From positions 2,630,001-2,694,000 of the forward strand of contig NZ_CP119409.1 in assembly GCF_029223885.1 (NCBI RefSeq): DNA of 64,000 nt, given 5' to 3'. The stretch comes from Pararhizobium gei (GTDB taxonomy: Bacteria > Pseudomonadota > Alphaproteobacteria > Rhizobiales > Rhizobiaceae). Of the stretch, positions 1 through 7,693 are shown one piece after another (within the stretch, counting starts at the first letter, position 1; every line of letters starts with the position of its first letter). Below the pieces are notes generated by a model. The model had not been told where the DNA came from and searched no databases. It saw only the letters and a program-made list of their open reading frames with translations. Both the position numbers and the translations under genes were made by a program.

Positions 1-11
1 GCAATACTATC

Positions 12-40
12 TTGACAATTTTGTAAATTTAAACTATTGT
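12..40 (+). promoter_or_regulatory. Sigma70-type promoter with inverted repeat
   Basis: TTGACA at 12-17 and TATTGT at 35-40 are separated by exactly 17 bases, a near-consensus promoter reading towards the gene that starts at 89. The arms TTGACAAT (12-19) and ATTGTCAA (36-43) form a perfect 8-base inverted repeat covering both promoter boxes, so a repressor dimer could bind here; that is inference. The stretch is much richer in A+T than the coding DNA around it. Confidence 0.6.
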
Positions 41-88
41 CAAAATTCTAGCAGCCCGCCGCATTGGCATCTTCCTCTTTCCGAAAGG

Positions 89-988
89 GTGCGACCTTTG
101 GAAAAACCTATCTTCGACGTAGCAAATGATAACGCCGAATTCGATTTCCGCCTCCCGAACGAGATCCCCGCAAACAAACAGGAAGCCCGATCCTTCCTTA
201 CCGAAGCGATGTCCGCCACGTCGGTAGCTATCACTGTCGTGAAGCCCACCGAGCGGCCCGTACAGCGCGCATGGAAGCCAAGCCCTAAGCCAGCCAACGA
301 TAACCGCGAGCCGGTATCCTGGCCCTTCCTCGACAAGCTACGGCGTGACGGTCAGCACGAGGATGCGCAGATGATCGAGCATTACCGCGGCCTCGTCGCC
401 ATCATGGAAGCGAACCCTCTTCAAGGGCAGGATCCGACCACGGCAGCGGATGGCATAGAGGTCGAACAGCGATCGACCGTGACAGACAAGGACATCGACA
501 AGGCGGCCGAAAATGAGTGGCCGGACGATCAGGTCGCTGGGGGCGATCTGATCCGGAAGGGAACGCGGCAACTTTCGAAGTTTGCGGGATCCTCTGGGCA
601 GGCCAAGCAGGCCGGCGAGAAAACGGTTGTCCGGATGCGCTGCATGGGCGTCAGGTTCAACGAGCGAGTTCTGATCGCGCAGATCGACTTGCGGGAAGTG
701 CTGCCTCGTTTGCAGCGCGCTATGGGTCCGCTCGTCGCACCGTTCGAAGATGCTGTACTTGGCGGGCTCACTATGGGTGAAATCGGCGAGGCTCGCAGCT
801 TCAAGGGAAAGCAGGCGGAATCGGCCGGCAAGGCCTTGGTCTATGCCGCGCTTGATGCTGTCCGCGAAGAGTGGGGTTCGATCAAGGCAGAGCAGCGGGC
901 CGCCGAAGCCCAAGCCGACCGAAATGTAGAACGACGTCGGGCCGAACTGGCTGCAGATCAAGCACGCTTTCTGGGTCGTGCCGCATAG
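89..988 (+). CDS. Hypothetical prophage/island protein, 299 aa
   Basis: I do not recognise this protein. It opens with a GTG codon at 89, since no better start exists in frame; GAAAGG just upstream is a poor, too-close ribosome site. The N-terminal 120 residues are Pro/Asn-rich and look disordered, with two short ANDN motifs (near residues 12 and 71). The C-terminal 80 residues are Ala/Arg/Glu-rich and probably a long helix (from about residue 245 to the end). It forms its own transcription unit: a good promoter at 12-40 precedes it and a terminator at 1025-1051 follows. Its position to the left of phage structural genes suggests an island protein of unknown role. Confidence 0.6.
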   Translation: MRPLEKPIFDVANDNAEFDFRLPNEIPANKQEARSFLTEAMSATSVAITVVKPTERPVQRAWKPSPKPANDNREPVSWPFLDKLRRDGQHEDAQMIEHYRGLVAIMEANPLQGQDPTTAADGIEVEQRSTVTDKDIDKAAENEWPDDQVAGGDLIRKGTRQLSKFAGSSGQAKQAGEKTVVRMRCMGVRFNERVLIAQIDLREVLPRLQRAMGPLVAPFEDAVLGGLTMGEIGEARSFKGKQAESAGKALVYAALDAVREEWGSIKAEQRAAEAQADRNVERRRAELAADQARFLGRAA

Positions 989-1024
989 GTACACCTAAAA
1001 CACACCGCCAAGGTAATACACGGG

Positions 1025-1051
1025 AGGATCGCTTAACGGCGGTCCTTTTTT
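1025..1051 (+). terminator. Rho-independent terminator
   Basis: AGGATCGC (1025-1032) pairs with GCGGTCCT (1039-1046) with one G-T wobble over a six-base loop, followed directly by a T tract. It lies 37 bases after the stop of the 89-988 gene and closes that unit. Confidence 0.75.
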
Positions 1052-1244
1052 AGTTTCGGCTGTGTCGCATCACAGCCTTCGGCGCTCCTAATCCCACAAA
1101 GGTAGTCGCCGTCAAATTCCTAGTTTCACGCGCGAAGTCATTTTCCAGTTTCGGTGCAACGACAGCGCACCCGCCCTGCATGAGGCTGCCCCTCTGCAGG
1201 GCATTTTCTTTCCCAAAACATCCATTCAAAATTTGGAGGCTCCA

Positions 1245-1274
1245 ATGCCACATATGAAAAGCGGTGCCTCCTAA
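1245..1274 (+). CDS. Nine-codon leader ORF coupled to next gene
   Basis: A tiny ORF (MPHMKSGAS) starts 5 bases after a strong GGAGG (1235-1239). Its TAA stop at 1272-1274 overlaps the ATG of the next gene at 1274. The next gene has no ribosome site of its own; instead GCCTCC (1266-1271) precedes it and is complementary to GGAGGC at 1235-1240. This fits translational coupling, in which ribosomes load on the mini-ORF and re-initiate at 1274. That reading is inference from the layout. Confidence 0.45.
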   Translation: MPHMKSGAS

Positions 1275-1795
1275 TGGCCACCGCTAAGCAAACTTGTGCA
1301 ATCATCGATGATGTTTTGCGGCTTCCGGAAAACACTAGCCGCTGGCACGCCGACCGACTTCGCGGCGAAGGGTTGCTGCGGGGAATACAAGGTCGTCCAG
1401 AGCAAATCGACAGCGCGGAGACGGCGACCCTCCTGCTGGCCGTCCTCATAGGGACGACTAACATTCGGCCGTATCTGGCCATGACACCTATCTCGCGCGG
1501 CACGGCATTCGCCGAAACGCTTGCCAACTTCATCGATGCACCGAACGACCTGCTAGAGCTTCGGATTGACGCGGCGGCACCGGGCGCAACGCTGACCTTC
1601 CGCGGCGATGACAACGGTGTTCGAACCAGCACCTTCGCCACCGCAGAGCGGCACGCACGGCCGGCCTTCGATCGAGAAATCCGCGTCGGCCCGGAAATCT
1701 TTGTCCGCTTGGCCAACGCGATCCGCAATGCGCCCGAAGTCCGCGCCGGCCGCCGTCGGCTGTCGGAGCGATACGAAACCGCAGTCAAATTTTAG
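1274..1795 (+). CDS. Hypothetical phage-type protein, 173 aa
   Basis: Family not recognised. The ATG at 1274 overlaps the stop of a nine-codon leader ORF and seems to depend on it for translation. The first 50 residues (DDVLRLPENTSRWHADRLRGEG) have the look of a helix-turn-helix that selects between sequences, ending in a short hinge, and resemble DNA-binding N-termini of small phage proteins. The middle (about 55-115) is mixed hydrophobic, and the C-terminal part is rich in Arg and Ala. It leads a run of closely packed genes (1274 to 3088), so it probably belongs to the early part of a phage module. The helix-turn-helix suggestion is weak. Confidence 0.55.
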   Translation: MATAKQTCAIIDDVLRLPENTSRWHADRLRGEGLLRGIQGRPEQIDSAETATLLLAVLIGTTNIRPYLAMTPISRGTAFAETLANFIDAPNDLLELRIDAAAPGATLTFRGDDNGVRTSTFATAERHARPAFDREIRVGPEIFVRLANAIRNAPEVRAGRRRLSERYETAVKF

Positions 1796-1803
1796 GAACC
1801 ATA

Positions 1804-2421
1804 ATGTTGAAGAAACCAACACCAGCGCCTGCACCAATTGTCCGCAGCCTCGCCGACGCCGACCCTGGCTATGCCGCCGCAAAAGACCTCGTTGCTCGCC
1901 TCCGTGCCGCCAGTTCGAAGCTTGACCAGGAAGAGTCGGAGCTAATGCACCGACTTGCAAACCGTCCTGCCATACCGGAAAAAACCGGTCGCGTTGCCGC
2001 CCTGCTAGGCGACGCGTTGCCAGATGACGACGAGGCGCCCGATGGTCTCCGAAGCCGCTTGAAGGCAATCGCCGCTGAACGTGTCGACCTCCGCGCTGCC
2101 ATCGACATCGCGCAACAGCGCCTAACCACAGCCCGCTTTGGGGCCAGCAAGACGATCTGCGACGAGGTGCGGCCCGTCTACGCGGCACGGGTCAAAGCGG
2201 TTGCTGACGCCCTGCTGTCGGCTCACGACGCTCATTCCGAACTGCTGGTGCTGATCGACGAGCTGAACACGAACGACATCGCCTGGACCGGCGCCATGGC
2301 GCCAATGCATGCCGACCGGATCCTCGGACATCGCTCCGACCGCCTGGCTATCTGGTTGAAGGATGCCGCTGACGGCGGCTTCATCTCAAAGTCCGAAACT
2401 CCAAAGGAACTGCAGCAATGA
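1804..2421 (+). CDS. Hypothetical coiled-coil phage protein, 205 aa
   Basis: Unrecognised. ATG at 1804 follows AGGA by 7 bases and lies 8 bases after the previous stop. Residues 25-50 and 80-165 are rich in Ala, Leu, Arg, Glu and Asp with heptad-like spacing, so a helical or coiled-coil protein is likely. The first 15 residues are Pro-rich (TPAPAP). The end of the gene overlaps the next one by four bases (ATGA at 2418-2421), which indicates coupled translation in one operon with the prohead-protease-like gene. Confidence 0.6.
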   Translation: MLKKPTPAPAPIVRSLADADPGYAAAKDLVARLRAASSKLDQEESELMHRLANRPAIPEKTGRVAALLGDALPDDDEAPDGLRSRLKAIAAERVDLRAAIDIAQQRLTTARFGASKTICDEVRPVYAARVKAVADALLSAHDAHSELLVLIDELNTNDIAWTGAMAPMHADRILGHRSDRLAIWLKDAADGGFISKSETPKELQQ

Positions 2422-2609
2422 GCAGAATCGAACACGCAGACCGCCGCGAAAACGGTGCCGATAAGCGGTGGACCTTTGTGGACGGAAAGCGTGAGCTTTT
2501 GCCGACCGACCCCCATGAAGTCGTCGCCATTCTTCGCGAGCGCCGCAACAAGCCGGCCGCGAGAGCCAAGGCCAAGATGCAGGCGGCAGCCAAGGCTCGC
2601 GGGCTCTGA
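2418..2609 (+). CDS. Small basic hypothetical protein, 63 aa
   Basis: This is a short, strongly charged protein. Its C-terminal third is Lys/Arg/Ala-rich (residues 42-61, RRNKPAARAKAKMQAAAKAR) and could bind nucleic acid or act as a disordered tail. It starts in an ATGA overlap with the preceding gene and ends in a TGATG overlap with the following one, so its reality rests mainly on the tight coupling on both sides. No family is recognised. Confidence 0.55.
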   Translation: MSRIEHADRRENGADKRWTFVDGKRELLPTDPHEVVAILRERRNKPAARAKAKMQAAAKARGL

Positions 2610-3088
2610 TGTGGCTGACGGAGAGCGGCCGGCCGCCTACACCTGGCAGCCGAACGGTCTGCGGCTATGCGCTTCGTTGGGGTGTTCCCTCACCTGTGCG
2701 GCCCGACTATGACGAGGTCTTTCGCCCCCGGTCGCTAGCCTTTCCACGTCCCGTGCCATTGCGCATCAACCATGACAAGGGCCAGACTATCACCACGACT
2801 GAGGACAAGGCGTTTCGCATTCGGTGCGATGAAGTGGGGCTGTGGGTCGAATACGACTGCCCGTTCACTGACATAGGCGATGACGTGCTGCAGGGCGCTC
2901 GCCTTGGGCGTTTCAAGGCATGGTCGATATCGTTCGGGGCAATCGACCAGAGATGGGATAGGACGGGCCACAGACCGCTCCGTATCATTGCGAAGGCAAA
3001 CCTTGGCGAGGTATCAATAGCCGACCGCGGGGCGCATGCGACCACGATAGGCATCTTGTCTAGGATGCGGCCGGCAACTTCGAACTAG
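2609..3088 (+). CDS. HK97-type prohead protease-like protein
   Basis: The pattern fits the HK97 prohead protease family (serine peptidases that mature capsids). In order it has GYALRWG near the N-terminus, a Pro-Val-x-Leu-x-Ile-Asn-His-Asp box (about residues 49-56) with the likely catalytic His, the stretch GLWVEYDCPF, a later Ser in WSISFGA (about residues 106-112) as likely nucleophile, and an acidic EVSIAD motif near the end. It is 159 aa, at the short end for the family, and starts in a TGATG overlap with the gene before. No scaffold, major capsid or portal gene adjoins it in this window, so it may be a relic or have another use. The family call is moderately sure; the function here is not. 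Confidence 0.65.
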   Translation: MWLTESGRPPTPGSRTVCGYALRWGVPSPVRPDYDEVFRPRSLAFPRPVPLRINHDKGQTITTTEDKAFRIRCDEVGLWVEYDCPFTDIGDDVLQGARLGRFKAWSISFGAIDQRWDRTGHRPLRIIAKANLGEVSIADRGAHATTIGILSRMRPATSN

Positions 3089-3680
3089 CCAAGGGTCATA
3101 TTCTCAATTGCGGGAGCGTGTGTTCTTGTCCAACGCCGATACCCAACCGGGGCGGGTTTGCGCGATTTGATGCACCCCTCCGGGGGTACATCGCCGCTCT
3201 ACCGTCGTCTGCCTCCTTACCGTCGGCCCAAGCAGATTCTTGCGTCCGCAAAATTTGAAATTTGGAAACGCAGGTGGGAGGGGTGTCAACGATCCCCTTC
3301 GCCTCCCAAACCGCATACCGGTCGTGGTCAAACGCACGCATTTTTTTGATTGAAATGTTGAGGTCGGCGGCTGTCATCGACGTTAATTTGGCTGCGATGT
3401 CGGTACACACCAACCCCGGCGCTCAATGTTCCGCCAACGCAAATTGACAGCTCCGAGCGCACGCGTGCACATTTCCATCGTTGAGAACTGTGCGACAGTA
3501 TTCACCTGCGAGCTTTGAACAAGCGCTGTCTTAGGATCAGCAGTAAAAATTAACGTTGTCACAATCAGCGAAACCATGTTTCCCAACCCCCATTGACCGC
3601 AGCATATCATGACTCGCTTATAATTGCGTGTCCAGCATTTTAACTTCTGGTTGCGGCGCCCAACTAACAGGACATTCAAA
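3089..3680 (+). other. 592-base stretch without a confident gene
   Basis: No frame on either strand has a convincing start, ribosome site and composition. A 105-codon minus-strand frame (3096-3413) has a plausible-looking first half but no recognisable domain. TTGACC (3593-3598) and a perfect TATAAT (3619-3624) precede the gene at 3681, but the 20-base spacing is long, so this is only a possible promoter. The position between a head-type and a tail-type gene is where capsid and connector genes would normally lie, suggesting a deletion scar. Confidence 0.5.
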
Positions 3681-4112
3681 ATGACCAACTCTTCCATCGC
3701 CACCCCGGCGGACAGCAAAGCCGTGCTCGCAACGGGCATTAGCGCCAAGATTAACGGCGAGACATATCATTGCGAGATTCATCGCTCCGACTTGCGGCAC
3801 TTCGAACGCGTGTTCGGACCAGCGTTGTATAACTTGAATCGAATTCGCGAAAACGGATGGGATTCCGAACTCGTCCGATCCGTCCTTGAATTCTCGACCG
3901 GACCGCGCCCAAAACCGGAAGACACGCCAGAAACGTTTCAGATGATGTTCATGACGTCGTCTACCCGCCGTCGGGGCGCGTCGTCGTGGATAGATGATGC
4001 ATTCGCTGCCAACGGCCCGCTCCGATACGCGGGGCTCGCTGGCCTGATCCTCGCCGCTGCCCTTGCTGGCGTGCCACCAGAGGATGCTACCTTCGACGAT
4101 GGGGAGATGTAA
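3681..4112 (+). CDS. Hypothetical protein upstream of tape measure, 143 aa
   Basis: The ATG at 3681 is chosen because AGGA lies 8 bases upstream; an in-frame start at 3624 lacks one. The N-terminal two thirds are hydrophilic; near residues 77-105 is a Pro-rich segment, and residues 115-130 are a hydrophobic helix (GLAGLILAAALAGVPP). It ends one base into the tape-measure-like gene (TAATG). In tailed phages this slot usually holds a tail tube or tail assembly chaperone protein, but no sequence match is visible, so that role is inference from position only. Confidence 0.6.
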   Translation: MTNSSIATPADSKAVLATGISAKINGETYHCEIHRSDLRHFERVFGPALYNLNRIRENGWDSELVRSVLEFSTGPRPKPEDTPETFQMMFMTSSTRRRGASSWIDDAFAANGPLRYAGLAGLILAAALAGVPPEDATFDDGEM

Positions 4113-5800
4113 TGTCCGACAAGACAGATGACCTGATTCTTTCCATCAGCACTGACGTTGCCACCCTCCGCCGATCCTTGAAAAAGGTCGAAGCGGCGAT
4201 CGGCGACACGACGGGCGTGGCGGCCAGGAAGTTCGACAAGTTGGGCCAGGACATCGACCGCTCGATGTCGAAATCGCTGGGCAAGGCTGGCAGCGCAATC
4301 AACCGGCTTGGTGGCGTTGCTGGCGCCGCGGCTGGCCGCATCGCTGGTGTCTTCGCGGCCGGCGCATCCCTTCAGGCGGCAAGCCGTTTGGCCGATGCTG
4401 CCAAGAACGCCCAGAACGCACTGAAAGTGGCCGGGCTAGAGGGCGCGGCACTCACTGACGTTTACGACAAGTTGTTTGCTTCGGCACAGCGTAACGCGGC
4501 ACCAATAGAGGCCTTGGTGACACTCTATTCGCGTGCTTCCGGCTCTGCGCGCGAGCTTGGTGCCAGCCAGGCGGATCTGTTGAAATTCAGCGACAAAGTG
4601 GCCGTCGCGCTGAAGGTGTCCGGCCAATCGGCTGGCGAGGCAAGCGGCGCTTTGCTGCAATTGTCACAGCTCCTTGGTGGCGGCACCGTCCAGATGGAGG
4701 AATTCGGCAGTCTGTTGGATGGTGGTCGGCCAATCCTTCAGGCAGTAGCCGCTGGATTGGAGGATGCTGGCGGCTCCGTTGCCGCCCTGACGAAGTTGGT
4801 AAAAGACGGAAAGGTTTCGAGCGAGGCATTTTTCAGGGCATTTCTTGAAGGCTCAAAGACGCTAGACGAGAAGGTCGCCGGAGCCGCAACGACGACAGCC
4901 CAACAGTTCGTCCGACTGCAGAATGTGCTTGTTGATACGGCCGGCAAGATCGATACGGCTACGGGTGCTTCCGATCGCTTCGGCAGCACCATTGAAGAAC
5001 TGGCCTCAACGATCGAAGGCTTTGGCAAGATCGTTGTTCAAGCGTCGGATTCGGAATTGGGCACTTTCGTTGGCTGGCTTTCTGAAGGCGTCGACAAAGC
5101 GTCCGAATTCAAGAGAATGATGGGCGGCATTCCCGGCATTTTCGACAAGCTGGGAAAGCTGAACCACGATTTATTCAACGGCAAGCCTCTTGGCACCGCA
5201 ATTACGGAAGACGCGATTCAGGGTCGCATAGAAGGCGCCTTTGAAGGGACTGGCGCAGCGCCAAAAACCAGCCGCTTGCCCGCCGCGGTGCCAACTGTAC
5301 CTGTAAAGCCGGTGAAGCTGTCCGACTATCCCGTTGACGACGCGAAGTCCAAGCCGGGCAAGGAAAAGAAAGTCGAGCTGGACGATTTTGCTCGTGAACT
5401 AGCGCAAATCAAGGAACGCACGGCCGCGCTCAACGCCGCGTATGCCGCACAGGCTGCGCTGAACCCGCTCGTCGATGATTACGGTTTTGCAGTCGACAAG
5501 GCAGCGGCTGCTCACGAACTGCTGGCCGCCGCTATGGCTGCCGGTAAGGCCAACACGCCAGCACTTGCCGCTGAGATAGACGCGGCAGCCGAAGCGTATG
5601 CCCGCGCCACATCGGCCGCGGAGCGGTTGGCGGAGCAGCAGCAAAAGGTTCGCGACAAGGCGGAGGAGGCAGGCGAAGCCGTGAGCGGCGTCCTGATGGC
5701 TGGCATCAAGGCCGCTGTTGACGGTGAAAAAATCGGGCGTGCGATTGCGGATGCAGCGATTGGCGGCCACTTTGTATTGAAATTGGAGTTTCTAAAATGA
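4112..5800 (+). CDS. Short tape measure-like tail protein, 562 aa
   Basis: Residues about 1-230 match the conserved N-terminal domain of phage tape measure proteins: a charged start (LILSISTDVATLRRSLKKVE), an Ala/Gly-rich helical part, then the GQSAGEASGALLQLSQLLGG and MEEFGSLLDGGRP motifs and an FFRAF box. Tape measure proteins set tail length and sit in the tail lumen. The central stretch holds Pro/Lys-rich linkers (about 385-430), and the rest is Ala-rich helix ending in a weakly hydrophobic tail. At 562 aa it would fit a short tail. It overlaps the genes on both sides (TAATG and ATGA), so it sits in one operon. Confidence 0.75.
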   Translation: MSDKTDDLILSISTDVATLRRSLKKVEAAIGDTTGVAARKFDKLGQDIDRSMSKSLGKAGSAINRLGGVAGAAAGRIAGVFAAGASLQAASRLADAAKNAQNALKVAGLEGAALTDVYDKLFASAQRNAAPIEALVTLYSRASGSARELGASQADLLKFSDKVAVALKVSGQSAGEASGALLQLSQLLGGGTVQMEEFGSLLDGGRPILQAVAAGLEDAGGSVAALTKLVKDGKVSSEAFFRAFLEGSKTLDEKVAGAATTTAQQFVRLQNVLVDTAGKIDTATGASDRFGSTIEELASTIEGFGKIVVQASDSELGTFVGWLSEGVDKASEFKRMMGGIPGIFDKLGKLNHDLFNGKPLGTAITEDAIQGRIEGAFEGTGAAPKTSRLPAAVPTVPVKPVKLSDYPVDDAKSKPGKEKKVELDDFARELAQIKERTAALNAAYAAQAALNPLVDDYGFAVDKAAAAHELLAAAMAAGKANTPALAAEIDAAAEAYARATSAAERLAEQQQKVRDKAEEAGEAVSGVLMAGIKAAVDGEKIGRAIADAAIGGHFVLKLEFLK

Positions 5801-6477
5801 GCGCAATCTTATCCGTTGCCACTCCCGAGGCGGTGTACCTTTTGACGGACGGTGCAACCTATGACCGGGACGGCGTCGTTCATTCAATCAGTTGCAAGGT
5901 TACAGCAGCCCGAACCGTACCGTTCGTGGTGGCCACGCGCGGCGACAAAGCTCAGGGCGACCGATTTGACGCCTGGATCTCCGAAGGTGCAGACCGGTTT
6001 GGAATTGAAGACATCCTTGCCGCATTGTCGGCAAAAATGCCGCAGTGGCGCAAGAGTGAAGAATTTCGCGCGGCTGTTTCTGGCGAGAATATGGTTGAAG
6101 TCACACTTGCCGGCTGGACTGAGCAACGTGGGGGTTTTTGCCTGCGGTTTTCTACCGAAGGGGATGACGCGTTCGAGATGGTGTCTCTTGACCTTGCGGA
6201 CTATGCAGGCCCATTCGACGGTGGCGATTTGTCATGGATTCGGATGCCCGAGCACGGCGAAAACCCCGAAACCTGGATCCGCACCCAAGGCCTGGAGATG
6301 ATGGAGCATTTCCGTAGTCACCTCGGAAAAAGCGTTGCTGGCTGGCCGCAATTTTACGGCATCGGCGGCCAGTGTGATCTGACAACCGTCACCGCAGAGG
6401 GCGCTCATACCGAAACGCTGCGCACATGGCCCGATGTCGTCGGCGAAAAGATCAACCCAGACAGAAAGGCCGCCTAG
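5797..6477 (+). CDS. Hypothetical tail-module protein, 226 aa, Ntn-like N-terminus
   Basis: It starts in an ATGA overlap with the tape-measure-like gene. The first 70 residues (ILSVATPEAVYLLTDGATYD, then KVTAARTVPFVVATRGD) follow the strand pattern of proteasome/HslV-type Ntn-hydrolase folds, in which a TTD or ATD motif is followed by a variable turn; I see no clear N-terminal nucleophile after maturation, so catalytic activity is doubtful. Residues 95-120 are also strand-like (ENMVEVTLAGWT). The C-terminal third is Trp/Gly-rich without a recognised domain. A hairpin follows the stop. Role unknown; tail-associated by position. Confidence 0.6.
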   Translation: MSAILSVATPEAVYLLTDGATYDRDGVVHSISCKVTAARTVPFVVATRGDKAQGDRFDAWISEGADRFGIEDILAALSAKMPQWRKSEEFRAAVSGENMVEVTLAGWTEQRGGFCLRFSTEGDDAFEMVSLDLADYAGPFDGGDLSWIRMPEHGENPETWIRTQGLEMMEHFRSHLGKSVAGWPQFYGIGGQCDLTTVTAEGAHTETLRTWPDVVGEKINPDRKAA

Positions 6478-6497
6478 ACCCACCCACCCACCAACAC

Positions 6498-6521
6498 AGC
6501 CCGCCATCGCGCGGGCTTCTT
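6498..6521 (+). terminator. Probable terminator
   Basis: AGCCCGC (6498-6504) and GCGGGCT (6511-6517) form a seven-base stem over a six-base loop, followed by TCTTT. It lies between the 5797-6477 and 6536-7204 genes and may give partial termination; the T run is short. Confidence 0.5.
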
Positions 6522-6535
6522 TGTGAGGCTTACAA

Positions 6536-7204
6536 ATGCCACAACTACTGCAAAACGGAGTCAGATGGCTCGACGGCATGCTGGCCGATTTGAATGCTAA
6601 GTCAGCCAAAGGCAGTGCCTCTATCACCAGCACAGCCGATAGTATCGCCCTGCGAAACGGGCAGGCGCCGGCCAAGCGGACAGCGGCCACAAACATTCGG
6701 GCTCTTGTCGCGGGCGGCACGATTTCGAATCCAATTGTTTTGGCAGAGCTAACGGCCGACGCCACCAAGCTCGACGCGGACGCAAATAAGTTCGACGCGT
6801 ACGTCGAGCAAAACCTCCCGGTTCTGGCCCAAACTCAGTCGTATGTGGCGGCAGTTGGTTCTGTCATTGCATCGCTGGCGACGATTACAACCGGCCCGAC
6901 TGCGCTGACCGCTTTTACGTTCACCAGCAAGACGGCCGGACATGCAACGTTTTCAGCCACGACCAGCGCGAATGCGAAAAACGCCCTGGTTACCCTATGG
7001 CGCATGGAGGAAGGCGAAGACTTCGATTCCAACAAAGCGGTGTTGTCAACTTCAACCGCGGCAACGCCATCGACGACGTATTCGCTGACCGACGGCAACG
7101 CGACGTTAGTGCCGGCAGGTACATGGGACTTCTTCGCGGTGCCGTCCAATACCTACGGCTATCCCGGACCGGTGAGCGGGCCGGTTAGGGTCACGGTTAG
7201 TTGA
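6536..7204 (+). CDS. Hypothetical phage structural-type protein, 222 aa
   Basis: ATG at 6536 follows GAGG by 8 bases. The composition is unusual: Ala, Thr and Ser make up much of the sequence and Cys is absent. The first 85 residues are probably helical. From about residue 110 the sequence has repeated Thr/Ser/Ala strands (TAFTFTSKTAGHATFSATTS) and a C-terminal block GYPGPVSGPVRVTVS, which reads like a beta-sandwich or Ig-like domain of a phage decoration or tail protein. The architecture supports that guess; no family is recognised. Confidence 0.6.
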   Translation: MPQLLQNGVRWLDGMLADLNAKSAKGSASITSTADSIALRNGQAPAKRTAATNIRALVAGGTISNPIVLAELTADATKLDADANKFDAYVEQNLPVLAQTQSYVAAVGSVIASLATITTGPTALTAFTFTSKTAGHATFSATTSANAKNALVTLWRMEEGEDFDSNKAVLSTSTAATPSTTYSLTDGNATLVPAGTWDFFAVPSNTYGYPGPVSGPVRVTVS

Positions 7205-7221
7205 TGTGGGTGTACATAGGG

Positions 7222-7246
7222 CGTGACGGACAAGTTGTCCGTCACG
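7222..7246. terminator. Perfect 11-base hairpin between convergent genes
   Basis: CGTGACGGACA (7222-7232) and TGTCCGTCACG (7236-7246) form a perfect inverted repeat with a three-base loop. It lies between the ends of two convergent genes (stop at 7204 on plus, stop at 7260 on minus). There is no T run on either side, so it may slow transcription or protect 3' ends rather than terminate alone. Confidence 0.5.
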
Positions 7247-7259
7247 TGCGAGGGGTCAG

Positions 7260-7490
7260 CTAGGCGTCTTCCATGAATGGCGGATCGCCGGGACCGGGGC
7301 CGTAGATGTAGTTGCCGCTGATGTACCATCGGCCAGATTGATGCGGCCCAAAAATGTAGTTGTTATCGATATAGAAGCGTCCGCTGTTTTTGGGGCCGTA
7401 GATGTGGTTGCCGTCGATATAAAATCGACCGCTGTGGCGAGGGCCATATATATGATTGTCAGCAATGTAAAATTTGCCACTTCCGCTCAT
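7260..7490 (-). CDS. Four-repeat small protein, beta-flower-like
   Basis: ATG at 7490 follows AGAGGA by 7 bases; an upstream GTG at 7493 is worse placed. The 76-residue protein is almost entirely four tandem 16-residue units, residues 4-19, 20-35, 36-51 and 52-67, on the pattern SGRFYIDGNHIYGPKN with Tyr, Ile, Asn, Gly and Pro fixed or nearly so. The tail is short, Pro-rich and acidic (GDPPFMEDA). Four copies of one strand-turn unit fit the predicted 4-fold beta-flower fold, a symmetric beta structure known mainly from structure prediction. The fold call is inference; the repeats are plain in the sequence. Function unknown. Confidence 0.75.
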   Translation of the reverse strand: MSGSGKFYIADNHIYGPRHSGRFYIDGNHIYGPKNSGRFYIDNNYIFGPHQSGRWYISGNYIYGPGPGDPPFMEDA

Positions 7491-7560
7491 CACAGCATCC
7501 TCTCATTCACGCCGTGCGAAGTCTATGGGAATGCCACACAACCTCATCCTAATACACAAC

Positions 7561-7593
7561 AAAAAAGCCGCCACCTCTTTCGAAGTGACGGCT
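7561..7593 (-). terminator. Terminator of the small-gene operon
   Basis: Read on the minus strand, AGCCGTCAC (7593-7585) pairs with GTGGCGGCT (7574-7566) with one mismatch, then six Ts follow (7566-7561). It lies about 100 bases beyond the stop of the last gene of the leftward operon (7694) and separates it from the four-repeat protein gene. Confidence 0.75.
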
Positions 7594-7693
7594 GGCAGCG
7601 CGCGTCTTTTGTGGGCGACGGCGGTATCGCGCTGGCCACTGGTAAAGAAAAACCCCGACGGCCGGACATGCGGTCAACAGCCGACGGGAAACT

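Noticed and set aside
3096..3413. 105-codon minus-strand frame in the gap before the tail genes
   Set aside because: First half looks protein-like, but there is no clear ribosome site, no family match and no neighbouring partner; not counted as a gene.
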